Origin: Prochlorococcus sp. scB245a_519A13
GTDB lineage: Bacteria > Cyanobacteriota > Cyanobacteriia > PCC-6307 > Cyanobiaceae
Length of the DNA stretch: 64,000 nucleotides
Assembly: GCA_000634415.1 (NCBI GenBank)
Contig: JFNH01000004.1
Location: 1-64,000 of the forward strand
Reading direction: 5' to 3'
Shown here: positions 10,101 through 17,257 of the stretch, in pieces
How the letters are laid out: the number at the start of each line of letters is the position of its first letter
Numbering within the stretch: position 1 is the first letter of the stretch
The notes under the pieces: model-generated
What the model was told of the DNA's origin: nothing
Seen by the model: the letters and a program-made list of their open reading frames with translations, nothing else
Databases searched by the model: none
Position numbers and translations under genes: made by a program

Positions 10101-11134
10101 AGTTCTATATCTTCTTTTGATGGATTTTTTAAATCTCTTGCTTTAGAAATTCCTAATGCAAGCATAGGTACTACTTTGCTATAAATTCTCTCTCTTAAAT
10201 TTGTAGCAATATCAGCAGCAAATCTTTTTGACTCTTCAAGAATATTCTGGATAGTTCCATTTTTAATTAGAGCGTCTTTCGAAAATAAAAGCCAAATAAG
10301 ACCAATATAGGATGTTTTCATTAATGATATTTGACATTCAATGAAAGTTTCTGTTCTACTCCTGCCACCCACTCCAATACTTTTAGTGTTGTAAAGTCTC
10401 AATTTTTCTCCCTGAAGCATTAAAACCCATGAAAGATTATCTCTATCAGCTTTTGTAAGTGCATATGCAATTGGGGAAATATTATTGAAACGCTCAGATG
10501 CAACTTGAGGGATTTCATTATCTTCAAGAAAAACTGCAACTCCTACTGAATTTGAGTCTTCATTATTGATTAATAATTCAGTTAAATTATCTATTCTTTC
10601 TGTTTTGAAACCTAAAGACTTTATCATTTCTCTATCTGATTTTCTTATTAATTCCTTTGATTTTTTTATTGAATATTCCCAATCCTTTCTGAGTTTTGTT
10701 CCTTGAATAAGTTCATGATTAGAAAGAAAACTTTCATTTAAAAATCCAGGTAATTCAGTTTCCAAAGTAGGTATTGAATTAGTTAAATAATTAATTGCAG
10801 AATTTCTATCAGATTTAAGAAGTGAATTAGCACATAATCTTTCAACCTGTTCGATATCATTTAACTCATAAATTCTTGGTTTTTCGCCATTAGTTCCGCA
10901 AAGAACTACACCCTCTTGAAAAGATACAACTACTAAAACTGGGGTCGCCCTCCCTGCCCTTCTAAGGTTAAATGCTTTATGCACTAATGAATTGTTTGGC
11001 TTGTTATTTGAAGAAAAAACTGCGATTTCTAAAGCAAGATCTCCTTTCCCAATAAATAAATTTTCTGGATATAGCCCTCTAATATTAATATTTAAATCAA
11101 TAGGGATAAAATCATAACTTTCCAGAAAAGTCAT
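7118..11134 (-). CDS. Large Eco57I-like N6-adenine DNA methyltransferase
   Basis: The 1338-residue protein has a methyltransferase core in its middle. GSYYTPDFVVDHLL introduces it, the SAM-binding motif IAMGSGHFLV lies near residues 589-598, GIDLNPITVQLSRLSIW near 660, and the catalytic NPPW at about 843-846, which marks N6-adenine chemistry in the Eco57I/BREX PglX-like group. Both N- and C-terminal flanks are long; the C-terminal third probably recognises DNA sequence (MNFNFFLINPLPIPRP resembles the target-recognition region of type IIG enzymes). It is first in a two-gene operon and probably marks self DNA for the PLD helicase. I see no convincing PD-(D/E)XK nuclease in the N-terminus. The specificity is not predictable by eye. 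Confidence 0.87.
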   Translation of the reverse strand: MTFLESYDFIPIDLNINIRGLYPENLFIGKGDLALEIAVFSSNNKPNNSLVHKAFNLRRAGRATPVLVVVSFQEGVVLCGTNGEKPRIYELNDIEQVERLCANSLLKSDRNSAINYLTNSIPTLETELPGFLNESFLSNHELIQGTKLRKDWEYSIKKSKELIRKSDREMIKSLGFKTERIDNLTELLINNEDSNSVGVAVFLEDNEIPQVASERFNNISPIAYALTKADRDNLSWVLMLQGEKLRLYNTKSIGVGGRSRTETFIECQISLMKTSYIGLIWLLFSKDALIKNGTIQNILEESKRFAADIATNLRERIYSKVVPMLALGISKARDLKNPSKEDIELTYEMTLTVLFRLLFIAYGEDRDLLPYKNNEIYRSISLKEKATELAKNISDSISINDGFNHWKDTYILWSAVEQGNKELGLPAYGGTIFSSNESISKAGYELSKIKLNNKYYEEALRNILITNTEKNIYLPLDFRSLSVREFGTIYEGLLESELSIATENLSVDKKGNFVPCLVKEKLEVKKGEIYLHNHSGARKSSGSYYTPDFVVDHLLNTSLEPALDFHLQEISLLSEAEQAEQLFDFRVADIAMGSGHFLVAAIDKIEKRFALWLEDNPIPGIKRELSNLREVAKKQLGDLAETVVIDESQLLRRMIAKRCIYGIDLNPITVQLSRLSIWIHTFVPGLPLSLLDHNLVFGNALIGVDSIDLLHEKLNRGQGTLFQINADELLQKAAEPLKKLAIISDASLGDINEGRALMNESFEKIRECKALCDLITAQAISNESSIKGFLFENWKEERLNIKDSDTLKLAEDILEPLDVIHFPIAFPEVFLGKSKGFNVILGNPPWETIKIEEQKFWAQHFPGIRSLSQKDFAVWRKDIEIERKDLVKLLSEEQEKTAKYRQNILSGNYPGLGSGDPDLYKAFAWRFWNICSKKNGLIGIVMPRSAMALKGASEFRKELFNKAQSLKVVTLINKGRWIFDIHAQWSISLLSICKSKNLDGIYLLGPFNSYAKFSEGVNHSTKPFSRKEFLTWTDTASIPIFPEIESIDIFHQIRKSPRLDYSSKQEWRARPDREMDSTNQKYLMNLEMDCLESGYWPVYKGESFDLWNPETGKVYGYAKKDKALAWLYEKRKRSWKGSKGVHSEFSKDYIEDKKTLAPMNPRIAIRKSTNRTNSRTMIASLVPPEVFLQDGAQYLIWPNGSINDQIFLLGILSSIPLDWFSRMFVEMNFNFFLINPLPIPRPLDSNPLKKRVIELAGRLAFIDDRYINWAKEVKTDYGPLESSLKKEYIYELDALACILYSLKENDIIHIFKTFHEGWNYEFRMNQVIKHYKKWISRI

Positions 11135-11241
11135 TAGTTATATGATTTTAGATATTTTGATTTCTTTAGAGTATTCTTGATACAAAATTTTTGCTTGTTA
11201 ATTTAGAGATTTTGAAACATAAGAAAAATTTTTCAAATTAG

Positions 11242-11263
11242 GTTTCACGTGGGTTTCACGTGG
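11242..11263 (+). repeat. Tandem 11-bp repeat pair (candidate arm sites, right end of guaA island)
   Basis: Two perfect GTTTCACGTGG units at 11242-11252 and 11253-11263, in the same orientation as the two pairs at the left end. They lie 66 bp inside the right guaA-tail copy. Between them and the core are AAACCC (11288), TTGCAA (11295) and ATCTACGTT (11302), blocks also found near the right end of the argJ island. Confidence 0.75.
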
Positions 11264-11329
11264 GAAAATACATGTTATAATACGCTCAAACCCGTTGCAA
11301 TATCTACGTTGTTGACTATGATTTTCTCA

Positions 11330-11350
11330 GGTACTATTGAGTGGGAGTAA
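11330..11350 (+). repeat. Putative attR core: displaced 3' end of guaA
   Basis: These bases read GTIEWE-stop in frame and match the functional guaA end at 3547-3567 apart from third-position changes. Upstream of this point similarity to guaA stops abruptly (the preceding codons read MIFS instead of SKPP). This is best explained as the original host guaA tail, pushed 7.8 kb away by insertion. The original downstream gene then follows at 11418. Confidence 0.8.
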
Positions 11351-11417
11351 GTCTTCAAATTTTTCAAAAATATAAAGTTTTTTAAGCAAGAAATTTGTAA
11401 ATGAGATTTAAAAATTA

Positions 11418-12131
11418 ATGCCCGATATTATTAAATTAAGTCGATCTACAGTTGAGCGATATATTAGTTGCCCAAGATGTTGCGTCCTAGACAAAAAATA
11501 TAAAATAAAACCGCCATCATTACCATTCACTTTAAATATAGCTGTAGATAATTTATGTAAAAATGAATTTGATTATTATAGAAAAATTCAGGAGCCGCAT
11601 CCTTTATTTATTGAATATGGAATTGATGCTGTGCCTTACAAACACAAAGATTTAGAACGTTGGAGAAGTAATTTTCAAGGAATAAGATATAAGTCAATCG
11701 AACACAACTATGACTTTGGTGGAGCTGTAGATGATATTTGGCAGAAAAAAAATGGTCAGCTTATTATCGTTGATGTAAAAGCAACATCTAGAAATAATTT
11801 TGATTGGCTTGAGACTTTTAATAAATACGAATATGCAAAAGCTTATAAAAGACAGTTAGAAATGTATCAGTGGTTGTTTAAAAAAAACGGTTTTCAAGTG
11901 GCTAAAGAAGCTTATCTTTTATATTTTAATGGCAAGAAAAATCAAGAGTTTTTTAATAACCAATTAAATTTTGACGTACATCTAATTAAATTAGATTGTT
12001 CTACTTCATGGGTAGAAAATAAGATAATTGATACGGTTAATTTATTACGTTCGGATGATTTCCCCAAACCCTCATTAAATTGCGAATACTGTAATTATTT
12101 AAAGAAGCGTTGGCAGTTGTCGATAAATTAA
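11418..12131 (+). CDS. RecB/Cas4-like PD-(D/E)XK nuclease-family protein
   Basis: The 237-residue protein has the layout of a RecB-family/Cas4-like exonuclease: GAVDDIW followed by LIIVDVKATS gives the D...D-x-K core (about residues 102-122), and the later QLEMYQW matches the family's Q-Y motif. A CPRC motif near residue 19 and CEYC near 224 could bind an iron-sulfur cluster or zinc. The family processes DNA ends or single strands. It lies outside the island boundary at 11350 and in an empty-site chromosome would follow guaA by about 70 bp, so it is probably a core gene. No cas genes or CRISPR arrays are nearby, so a Cas4 role is not supported. Confidence 0.72.
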   Translation: MPDIIKLSRSTVERYISCPRCCVLDKKYKIKPPSLPFTLNIAVDNLCKNEFDYYRKIQEPHPLFIEYGIDAVPYKHKDLERWRSNFQGIRYKSIEHNYDFGGAVDDIWQKKNGQLIIVDVKATSRNNFDWLETFNKYEYAKAYKRQLEMYQWLFKKNGFQVAKEAYLLYFNGKKNQEFFNNQLNFDVHLIKLDCSTSWVENKIIDTVNLLRSDDFPKPSLNCEYCNYLKKRWQLSIN

Positions 12132-12211
12132 TGTTAATGGGATAACTTTTTATATTTCTGGAAAAATAGTGAATAAAAGATAATCTTTAATTAGATTATT
12201 AATTTAGACTT

Positions 12212-12820
12212 TTGATAAAATCGAAAAATTCTGAAAGAAAGATAACTAATCATCTGCAACAAGATGTAGTCAAGTTATCTGGTAAAACAATTTTTATTAA
12301 TCCTTTTTTATATTGGCGGAGATTCGATGAAAACACTAACAGATGGCTTAGAGAACCTGGTCAAATGTCAGAGGATCAAATCTCACCAAACAGGAAACGT
12401 TTTTATCCAGAAATAGAGTGGGATGATTTAAGTCATGAGCAAAAGCTCATAAAAGATGCAACTGTTGAGATGTTTTTAAAAACTCTTGAATTGATAAGTA
12501 CATTTCATCCCTATCTTAGTGCTGGACAATTATTAGAAGTGGAGAGAAAAATGGCGATCATTAAAAAGATTCCTTTCGAAAAGTGGGTAACAAAATCTTT
12601 CGCCAAAAAAGCGAGATTGCTAGAAAATGAAAAAAGAAAATTCCAAAGAGAAAGATTTTATAGTAGCTGGAGGGAGTGGTTCAGTCTAGAAAATACTCAA
12701 CAAGCCATTTTGCCGTTAATCGTCACGATATTTATTTCTTCATTTATTGGATGGTCTTTAGGGATTTCAAAGAATAGCTGTAATCCTTATTTTGAACAAA
12801 ATATAGAACAATTAAATTAA
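12212..12820 (+). CDS. Conserved-type hypothetical protein with one C-terminal membrane segment
   Basis: I do not recognise a named domain in this 202-residue protein. The start is TTG at 12212. The N-terminal part is soluble and charged (YWRRFDENTNRWLREPGQM, then PEIEWDDLSHEQKL), with a basic helix near residues 135-155. One hydrophobic segment follows (ILPLIVTIFISSFIGWSLGI, about 170-190), so it is probably anchored in a membrane by its C-terminus. It sits between the nuclease-like gene and the PBP2 gene on the same strand. Confidence 0.6.
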   Translation: MIKSKNSERKITNHLQQDVVKLSGKTIFINPFLYWRRFDENTNRWLREPGQMSEDQISPNRKRFYPEIEWDDLSHEQKLIKDATVEMFLKTLELISTFHPYLSAGQLLEVERKMAIIKKIPFEKWVTKSFAKKARLLENEKRKFQRERFYSSWREWFSLENTQQAILPLIVTIFISSFIGWSLGISKNSCNPYFEQNIEQLN

Positions 12821-12927
12821 TTTCTTTTTGATCTTTTTAAGTATCTAAGTAAATAAAATTTTGAAAAAATAATTTTATTATTTAGAATTCTATTAATTGA
12901 AATAATTACTTAAAAAGTAAAAGTTTT

Positions 12928-13071
12928 ATGAGTGAAAATTTAAATTCAAATAATATTGAAAATGATGACTTTCATCCTATTAATGAAGATAGTGATTATA
13001 AAGATTTAATAAATAGACTTAATGAGATAAAGTCAACCATCGCTTCAATAGAAAAAACAATATTTAAATAA
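12928..13071 (+). CDS. Small acidic hypothetical protein (47 aa)
   Basis: A short open frame with an ATG start, encoding a 47-residue, Asn/Asp/Glu-rich protein ending in a helical DLINRLNEIKSTIASIEKTIFK stretch. It ends 10 bp before the PBP2 start and shares its strand, so translation may be coupled. The tail could form a short coiled coil. No family is recognised. Tight placement in front of a well-defined gene is the main reason to believe it. Confidence 0.45.
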   Translation: MSENLNSNNIENDDFHPINEDSDYKDLINRLNEIKSTIASIEKTIFK

Positions 13072-13081
13072 ATCTATATCT

Positions 13082-14872
13082 TTGATAAAAACAAGTCCTA
13101 ATAAAAAACTTATTTCATTAAAGAGACAACCTTTAGTCTTACTTATTTTTTCTTCCATATCATTTTTATTGATTCTATTTAGGTTAATTTTTTTACAACT
13201 TTTAAATTATGAATCTTTTAAGAAGATGTCAGATGAGAATAGGATCAGACTTATTGCGTCTCAGCCAATACGTGGAAGAATACTAGACAAAAATGGTTAT
13301 GTTTTAGCAGATAGTAGAGTTAAATATTCTTTGATAATAAAGCCTCAATCTGTTAATAAAACCAATTGGGAAAAACATAAATCAAGTATTTCCAAATTGT
13401 TAAATATTGATACTAATGCAATTCAAAAAAAATACTCTGATGGTCTAAAAAATCAGAAACTTTCAGTAACTATTCTTGATGATTTAAATGTAGATCAATT
13501 AATAAAATTCAAGGAAAATGAAGCTAATTTTAATAGTTTTGAAATAGCTAGCAAATTAATTAGGAATTATCCTTATAAATCTCTTGCTGCCCATGTAATT
13601 GGTTATACTCAGCCAATTACTGAATCAGAATATAAATTCTTATCTAAGAAGGGTTATAAATTAAATGACTTAATAGGAAGAACGGGAATTGAATATGTTT
13701 ATGAAGATTTTATAAGAGGTGAATGGGGTGGAGAAATGGTTGAAGTAAATTCATCAGGAAAATTTCAGAGATCACTGGGTATAAGACCTCCAGTTCAAGG
13801 TAATGATATTGAACTTACAATTGACTTAAATCTGCAATTAGTTGCAGAGGAAGTTCTTAAAGACAAAAAAGCTGGAGCGATAGTAGTGATGGATCCAAGA
13901 GATGGTGCAATAAGAGCGATGGTAAGTAGGCCTAATTTTGATTTGAATTTTTTTTCAAAGGATTTCAAGCCTGAAAAAGAATACGATAATATATTTAATT
14001 CTCCTGAAAAACCTCTTTTTAATAGAGCATTAAATGCTTATGATCCAGGAAGTGTTTGGAAAATTGTAACTGCTTTAGCCGGCTTGGAAAGTGGAAAATT
14101 TCCTAGAGATACTGTGTTAGATACGAAACCATGTATAACTTATGGGAGTCAATGTTTTAGAGAGCACAATGATTTAGGCTTTGGGGTAATAGGTTATGAA
14201 GATGCTTTAAGAGTTTCCAGTAATACATTTTTTTATCAAGTAGGTTATGGCGCAGGAGTTGATGAAATTTATAAGATCTCCCGAAAGCTTGGTTTTAATT
14301 CTTTAACTGGAATTGAAATTTCTGAACAAGAAAATACAGGATTAGTGGCTAGTAGTGAATGGGCTAAAGAAGGTAGAGGATGGGGGCAACCAGGAACAAC
14401 CCCCTGGGTTCCAGAAGATATTGCAAGTATGTCTATCGGACAATTTGTCGTTCAAGTAACTCCAATTCAAATAGCTAGAGCTTATGCTGCTATTGCAAAT
14501 GGAGGTTATTTAGTTACTCCACATTTGACTAAAAAAGATGAAGAAAGTCTTTTAGATAAAAAACGTATTCCAATTGATATTGACCCACAAAATATTCAAT
14601 TGATAAAGAGTGGTCTCCGGAAAGTAGTAGAGTCTGGCACAGGAGTATCAATTAATTATGGAGTTTCAAATTTACCTCCAGTGTCAGGTAAAACAGGAAC
14701 TGCTGAAGATGGTGAAGGTGGCTCAGATCATGCTTGGTTCGTTTGCTTTACACCCTCTGAAAATAGCGAATTACTTGTAGTTGCTTTTGCACAGAATACT
14801 CCTGGTGGTGGATCTGTTCACGCCCTGCCAATGGCAAGAGAAATTTTAAAAGTTTGGAATCAGAAAAAATGA
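13082..14872 (+). CDS. mrdA: Penicillin-binding protein 2 (peptidoglycan transpeptidase)
   Basis: The 596-residue protein is a class B penicillin-binding protein of the MrdA (PBP2) type, which cross-links peptidoglycan during elongation. One N-terminal membrane helix (about 17-38) is followed by a PBP dimer domain (PIRGRILDKNG) and the transpeptidase domain. The catalytic SxxK is in DPGSVWKIV, SxN in VSSNTFF and KTG in VSGKTGTAEDG. The start is TTG. It faces the cytoplasm with a short N-terminus and acts in the periplasm. FtsI (PBP3) is the alternative, but the motif spacing and length fit PBP2 better. Confidence 0.88.
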   Translation: MIKTSPNKKLISLKRQPLVLLIFSSISFLLILFRLIFLQLLNYESFKKMSDENRIRLIASQPIRGRILDKNGYVLADSRVKYSLIIKPQSVNKTNWEKHKSSISKLLNIDTNAIQKKYSDGLKNQKLSVTILDDLNVDQLIKFKENEANFNSFEIASKLIRNYPYKSLAAHVIGYTQPITESEYKFLSKKGYKLNDLIGRTGIEYVYEDFIRGEWGGEMVEVNSSGKFQRSLGIRPPVQGNDIELTIDLNLQLVAEEVLKDKKAGAIVVMDPRDGAIRAMVSRPNFDLNFFSKDFKPEKEYDNIFNSPEKPLFNRALNAYDPGSVWKIVTALAGLESGKFPRDTVLDTKPCITYGSQCFREHNDLGFGVIGYEDALRVSSNTFFYQVGYGAGVDEIYKISRKLGFNSLTGIEISEQENTGLVASSEWAKEGRGWGQPGTTPWVPEDIASMSIGQFVVQVTPIQIARAYAAIANGGYLVTPHLTKKDEESLLDKKRIPIDIDPQNIQLIKSGLRKVVESGTGVSINYGVSNLPPVSGKTGTAEDGEGGSDHAWFVCFTPSENSELLVVAFAQNTPGGGSVHALPMAREILKVWNQKK

Positions 14873-14896
14873 GATTAATTTTTAGCTATTAAAAGT

Positions 14897-15421
14897 TTAT
14901 GTTTTTAATTTTTTCATTTGTAAAAGTCTTTGAATAATATCTTCAATAGTTTTTGTATCTATAGGTTTACTATATGACGACAAAAGTTGTCTCCCTAATA
15001 CTTGACTTCCTAAATGCACTAATTGAATTCGTAATGAGGTCAGTAGTTCTAACCCTATGCCACCAGAAAATGTTGCAATTGCAATAGGTTGACCATTAAA
15101 TAAATTTCTAAAGTCATCTCCCGAAATAGATAGCCATGCTATGAAGTTGGAGAGAATGGGAGGTATAGATCCATTATATTCAGGCGCACAAATCACCCAC
15201 CTTTCAATCTCGAAAAGCTTTTTTTTTAATTCTTCTATTTCATTTGGAATATTTTCTTTGCTGTGAATTCTTGGATTAAATAATGGAATATCAAGAGTAG
15301 TAAGATCTAAAATTTCAGAACTTATTTTCAGTTCATTACTTTTTTCAAGAAATTTTTCAGAAAGTTCTAGATTTTTACCACAACTAGCCGTAATGATTAT
15401 TAGATCTTTTGTTTCAGTCAT
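14897..15421 (-). CDS. NADPH-dependent FMN reductase-like flavoprotein
   Basis: A 174-residue flavodoxin-fold protein. The N-terminal IIITASCGKNLELSEKFL stretch matches the phosphate-binding loop, and APEYNGSIPPILSNFIAWLS is the hallmark of the NADPH-dependent FMN reductase (ArsH/SsuE/azoreductase-like) family, here beginning near residue 98. It ends a block of three minus-strand redox genes with the two flavodiiron proteins, 17 bp from the nearest, which suggests one operon. The electron acceptor is unknown. Confidence 0.8.
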   Translation of the reverse strand: MTETKDLIIITASCGKNLELSEKFLEKSNELKISSEILDLTTLDIPLFNPRIHSKENIPNEIEELKKKLFEIERWVICAPEYNGSIPPILSNFIAWLSISGDDFRNLFNGQPIAIATFSGGIGLELLTSLRIQLVHLGSQVLGRQLLSSYSKPIDTKTIEDIIQRLLQMKKLKT

Positions 15422-15438
15422 AAATTAGATAAATTAAT

Positions 15439-17241
15439 TTAATAGTTAGCACCTGTTTTGCGGTGATGAACTGCCGTTAGACTATCGGATTTTAGTATAT
15501 TACCGTGTCGTACTTCGGCGTAAATTACCCAATGATCTCCACATTCCATTCTCTCTTTTACAGAAGCATCTAACCATGCTAGCGATTCAGGAATTATTAT
15601 CTGTTCATTAGGAGTTAGTTCAATATCTATTCCTTCAAATCTATCTTCTCCAGGTGCAAAGGGCTTTGTGAATCTTTTCAAAGGTTCTTTAAAATCTTTT
15701 TCACTAAGAATATTTAATGCGAATGAATCTCCTACTTGTAGAAGAGACTCTACTGATCTATCTTTTGCTACTGCAATACTTAACCCAGGCGGAGAAAAAC
15801 TTGCTTGACTTACCCAAGATGCAAGCATGGCTCCTTTAATATTATTCTCATCTTTGCCTTTAGAGGCTGTCAGAACACAAAGTGAACCAATAACTCTTCC
15901 AAGAGCTTGTAGCTTTGGATCCGTTTTGCTTGTAATCATTCCAGTATCAGATTTTCTGGGTTTTTTCTTTGCTTTTTTTATAATTTTTCTTCCAAAGTGA
16001 GTTCCTATTTCTTCTAATTCTTTAATCTTTGGTTTATTTGGACTGAATTTAATCCTAATAGGGTCAAAACTAAACTTAAAACCACCGTCTTTTAATTTTG
16101 TTTCAAGTAAATCTATAGCTTCGCCGCTCCAGCCAAAACTACCAAAAATTCCCACTGGCTTATCTCTATTACCCTCTGATAATAATGTTCCTAGCGCACT
16201 TACTATTGGAGTTGGGGCATGCCCACCTAGTGTTGGTGATCCTATTAAATATCCATCTGCGTTTTTGATAGATTTTATAAGTACATCATTTGGTGTAAAT
16301 TCACAATTTATACTTTCAACTTCGACAGAAGTTCTATTTATCCCTTTAGCCAATGCATCACCTATTGAAGCTGTATTGCCATATGCACTTGCATATATCA
16401 GAGCGATCTTAGGATTATTTGTTGAGAGATTTTCACCCCATCTAATGTAGTCATTTAAGAAGCTTTTTAAGCTATATTCGATAGCGGGACCATGTAATGG
16501 TGCAATAGTTTTAATATCGTAATCTGCAATTTTTTCAGTTATTGATATTACTTGATTAGACATTGGCGCCATTAAGCAATCATAAAAATGTTTCCTATCA
16601 ATTTCTGTACTAACTCGATTTGTTTCAGACCAATCTGAAGAAGCAATGTGAGCAGAAAAAATTTTTTCACTTAGAAGGATTTCTTGATTACGTTCATAAA
16701 TTATTAGGCCTCCAGGCCAACGTGCTGTTGGAATAGGAATTAACTCTAGTGAAATGTTATCTAATTCTAAATTTTGCTCCTTTTTGACTATGTTTATTTT
16801 AGGTAATTGAATTTCAATGAAGTCTTTTAAGTTAGGATTTCTTTGATTCCAAAGTTCGCTAATAAGTTTATAACCTGGATTAGAGCAAGTAATAGTTGTG
16901 TTTTTAAATTGGGTACTTATATTCTTTATAGTTTCAATAATTTGGGGGTTAATATGACCAGAAATGAAGTTGATTTTACCTAATTTAAATTGATCACAAA
17001 ACCTAGAAATTACTTTATTAAACGAATCTAAATATTGTTTCTCAGGTGGATGAATAATAAAAAGTTCCTCATCACTTCTAATGAAAAAAGTGTTAAAAGA
17101 GGTTCCTTTTTCAAGGTTAAATTCAAGTTCAAATCTTTCTTTATTTTGGTCTAAGAATCTTACACAATAAAAATTTTCGCTAATTTCAAATTCTGATAAG
17201 TTTTGATTTTCTGCAAATAAGCCTATATTAATATCTGACAT
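15439..17241 (-). CDS. flv1: Flavodiiron protein, Flv1-like, with altered iron ligands
   Basis: The 600-residue protein has three parts: a metallo-beta-lactamase-like domain (about 1-250), a flavodoxin domain (ALIYASAYGNTASIG, about 275-420) and a C-terminal flavin reductase domain (ASWVSQASFSPPGLSIAVAKDRSVE). The canonical diiron motif HxExDH is replaced: H96 is kept, but the following positions are N98, Q100 and I101, and the next expected histidine and aspartate are also changed (ARWPGG, LSEKIF). Flv1 proteins of cyanobacteria show such changes and work as hetero-oligomers with Flv3 to reduce oxygen beyond photosystem I. It lies 16 bp after the Flv3-like gene. Confidence 0.85.
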   Translation of the reverse strand: MSDINIGLFAENQNLSEFEISENFYCVRFLDQNKERFELEFNLEKGTSFNTFFIRSDEELFIIHPPEKQYLDSFNKVISRFCDQFKLGKINFISGHINPQIIETIKNISTQFKNTTITCSNPGYKLISELWNQRNPNLKDFIEIQLPKINIVKKEQNLELDNISLELIPIPTARWPGGLIIYERNQEILLSEKIFSAHIASSDWSETNRVSTEIDRKHFYDCLMAPMSNQVISITEKIADYDIKTIAPLHGPAIEYSLKSFLNDYIRWGENLSTNNPKIALIYASAYGNTASIGDALAKGINRTSVEVESINCEFTPNDVLIKSIKNADGYLIGSPTLGGHAPTPIVSALGTLLSEGNRDKPVGIFGSFGWSGEAIDLLETKLKDGGFKFSFDPIRIKFSPNKPKIKELEEIGTHFGRKIIKKAKKKPRKSDTGMITSKTDPKLQALGRVIGSLCVLTASKGKDENNIKGAMLASWVSQASFSPPGLSIAVAKDRSVESLLQVGDSFALNILSEKDFKEPLKRFTKPFAPGEDRFEGIDIELTPNEQIIIPESLAWLDASVKERMECGDHWVIYAEVRHGNILKSDSLTAVHHRKTGANY

Positions 17242-17257
17242 TTTAAAGACTTATTTT

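Larger units (their letters stand above)
3568..11350. mobile_element. Putative non-autonomous integrative island in guaA carrying a restriction-like gene pair
   Basis: The region between the two guaA-tail copies is about 7.8 kb and contains only two genes, a PLD-SNF2 helicase and an adenine methyltransferase, both on the minus strand. Just inside each end are tandem 11-bp direct repeats of GTTTCACGTGG (two pairs on the left, one on the right). No recombinase, transposase or tRNA is present. The repeat-bracketed layout is seen directly; the idea that it moves by a recombinase supplied in trans is inference. The guaA 3' end is a known integration hotspot in other bacteria. Confidence 0.75.

Noticed and set aside
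11418-12131. The RecB/Cas4-like gene as part of the guaA island or of a CRISPR system
   Set aside because: It lies beyond the displaced guaA tail, and no CRISPR array or other cas gene is in the window.
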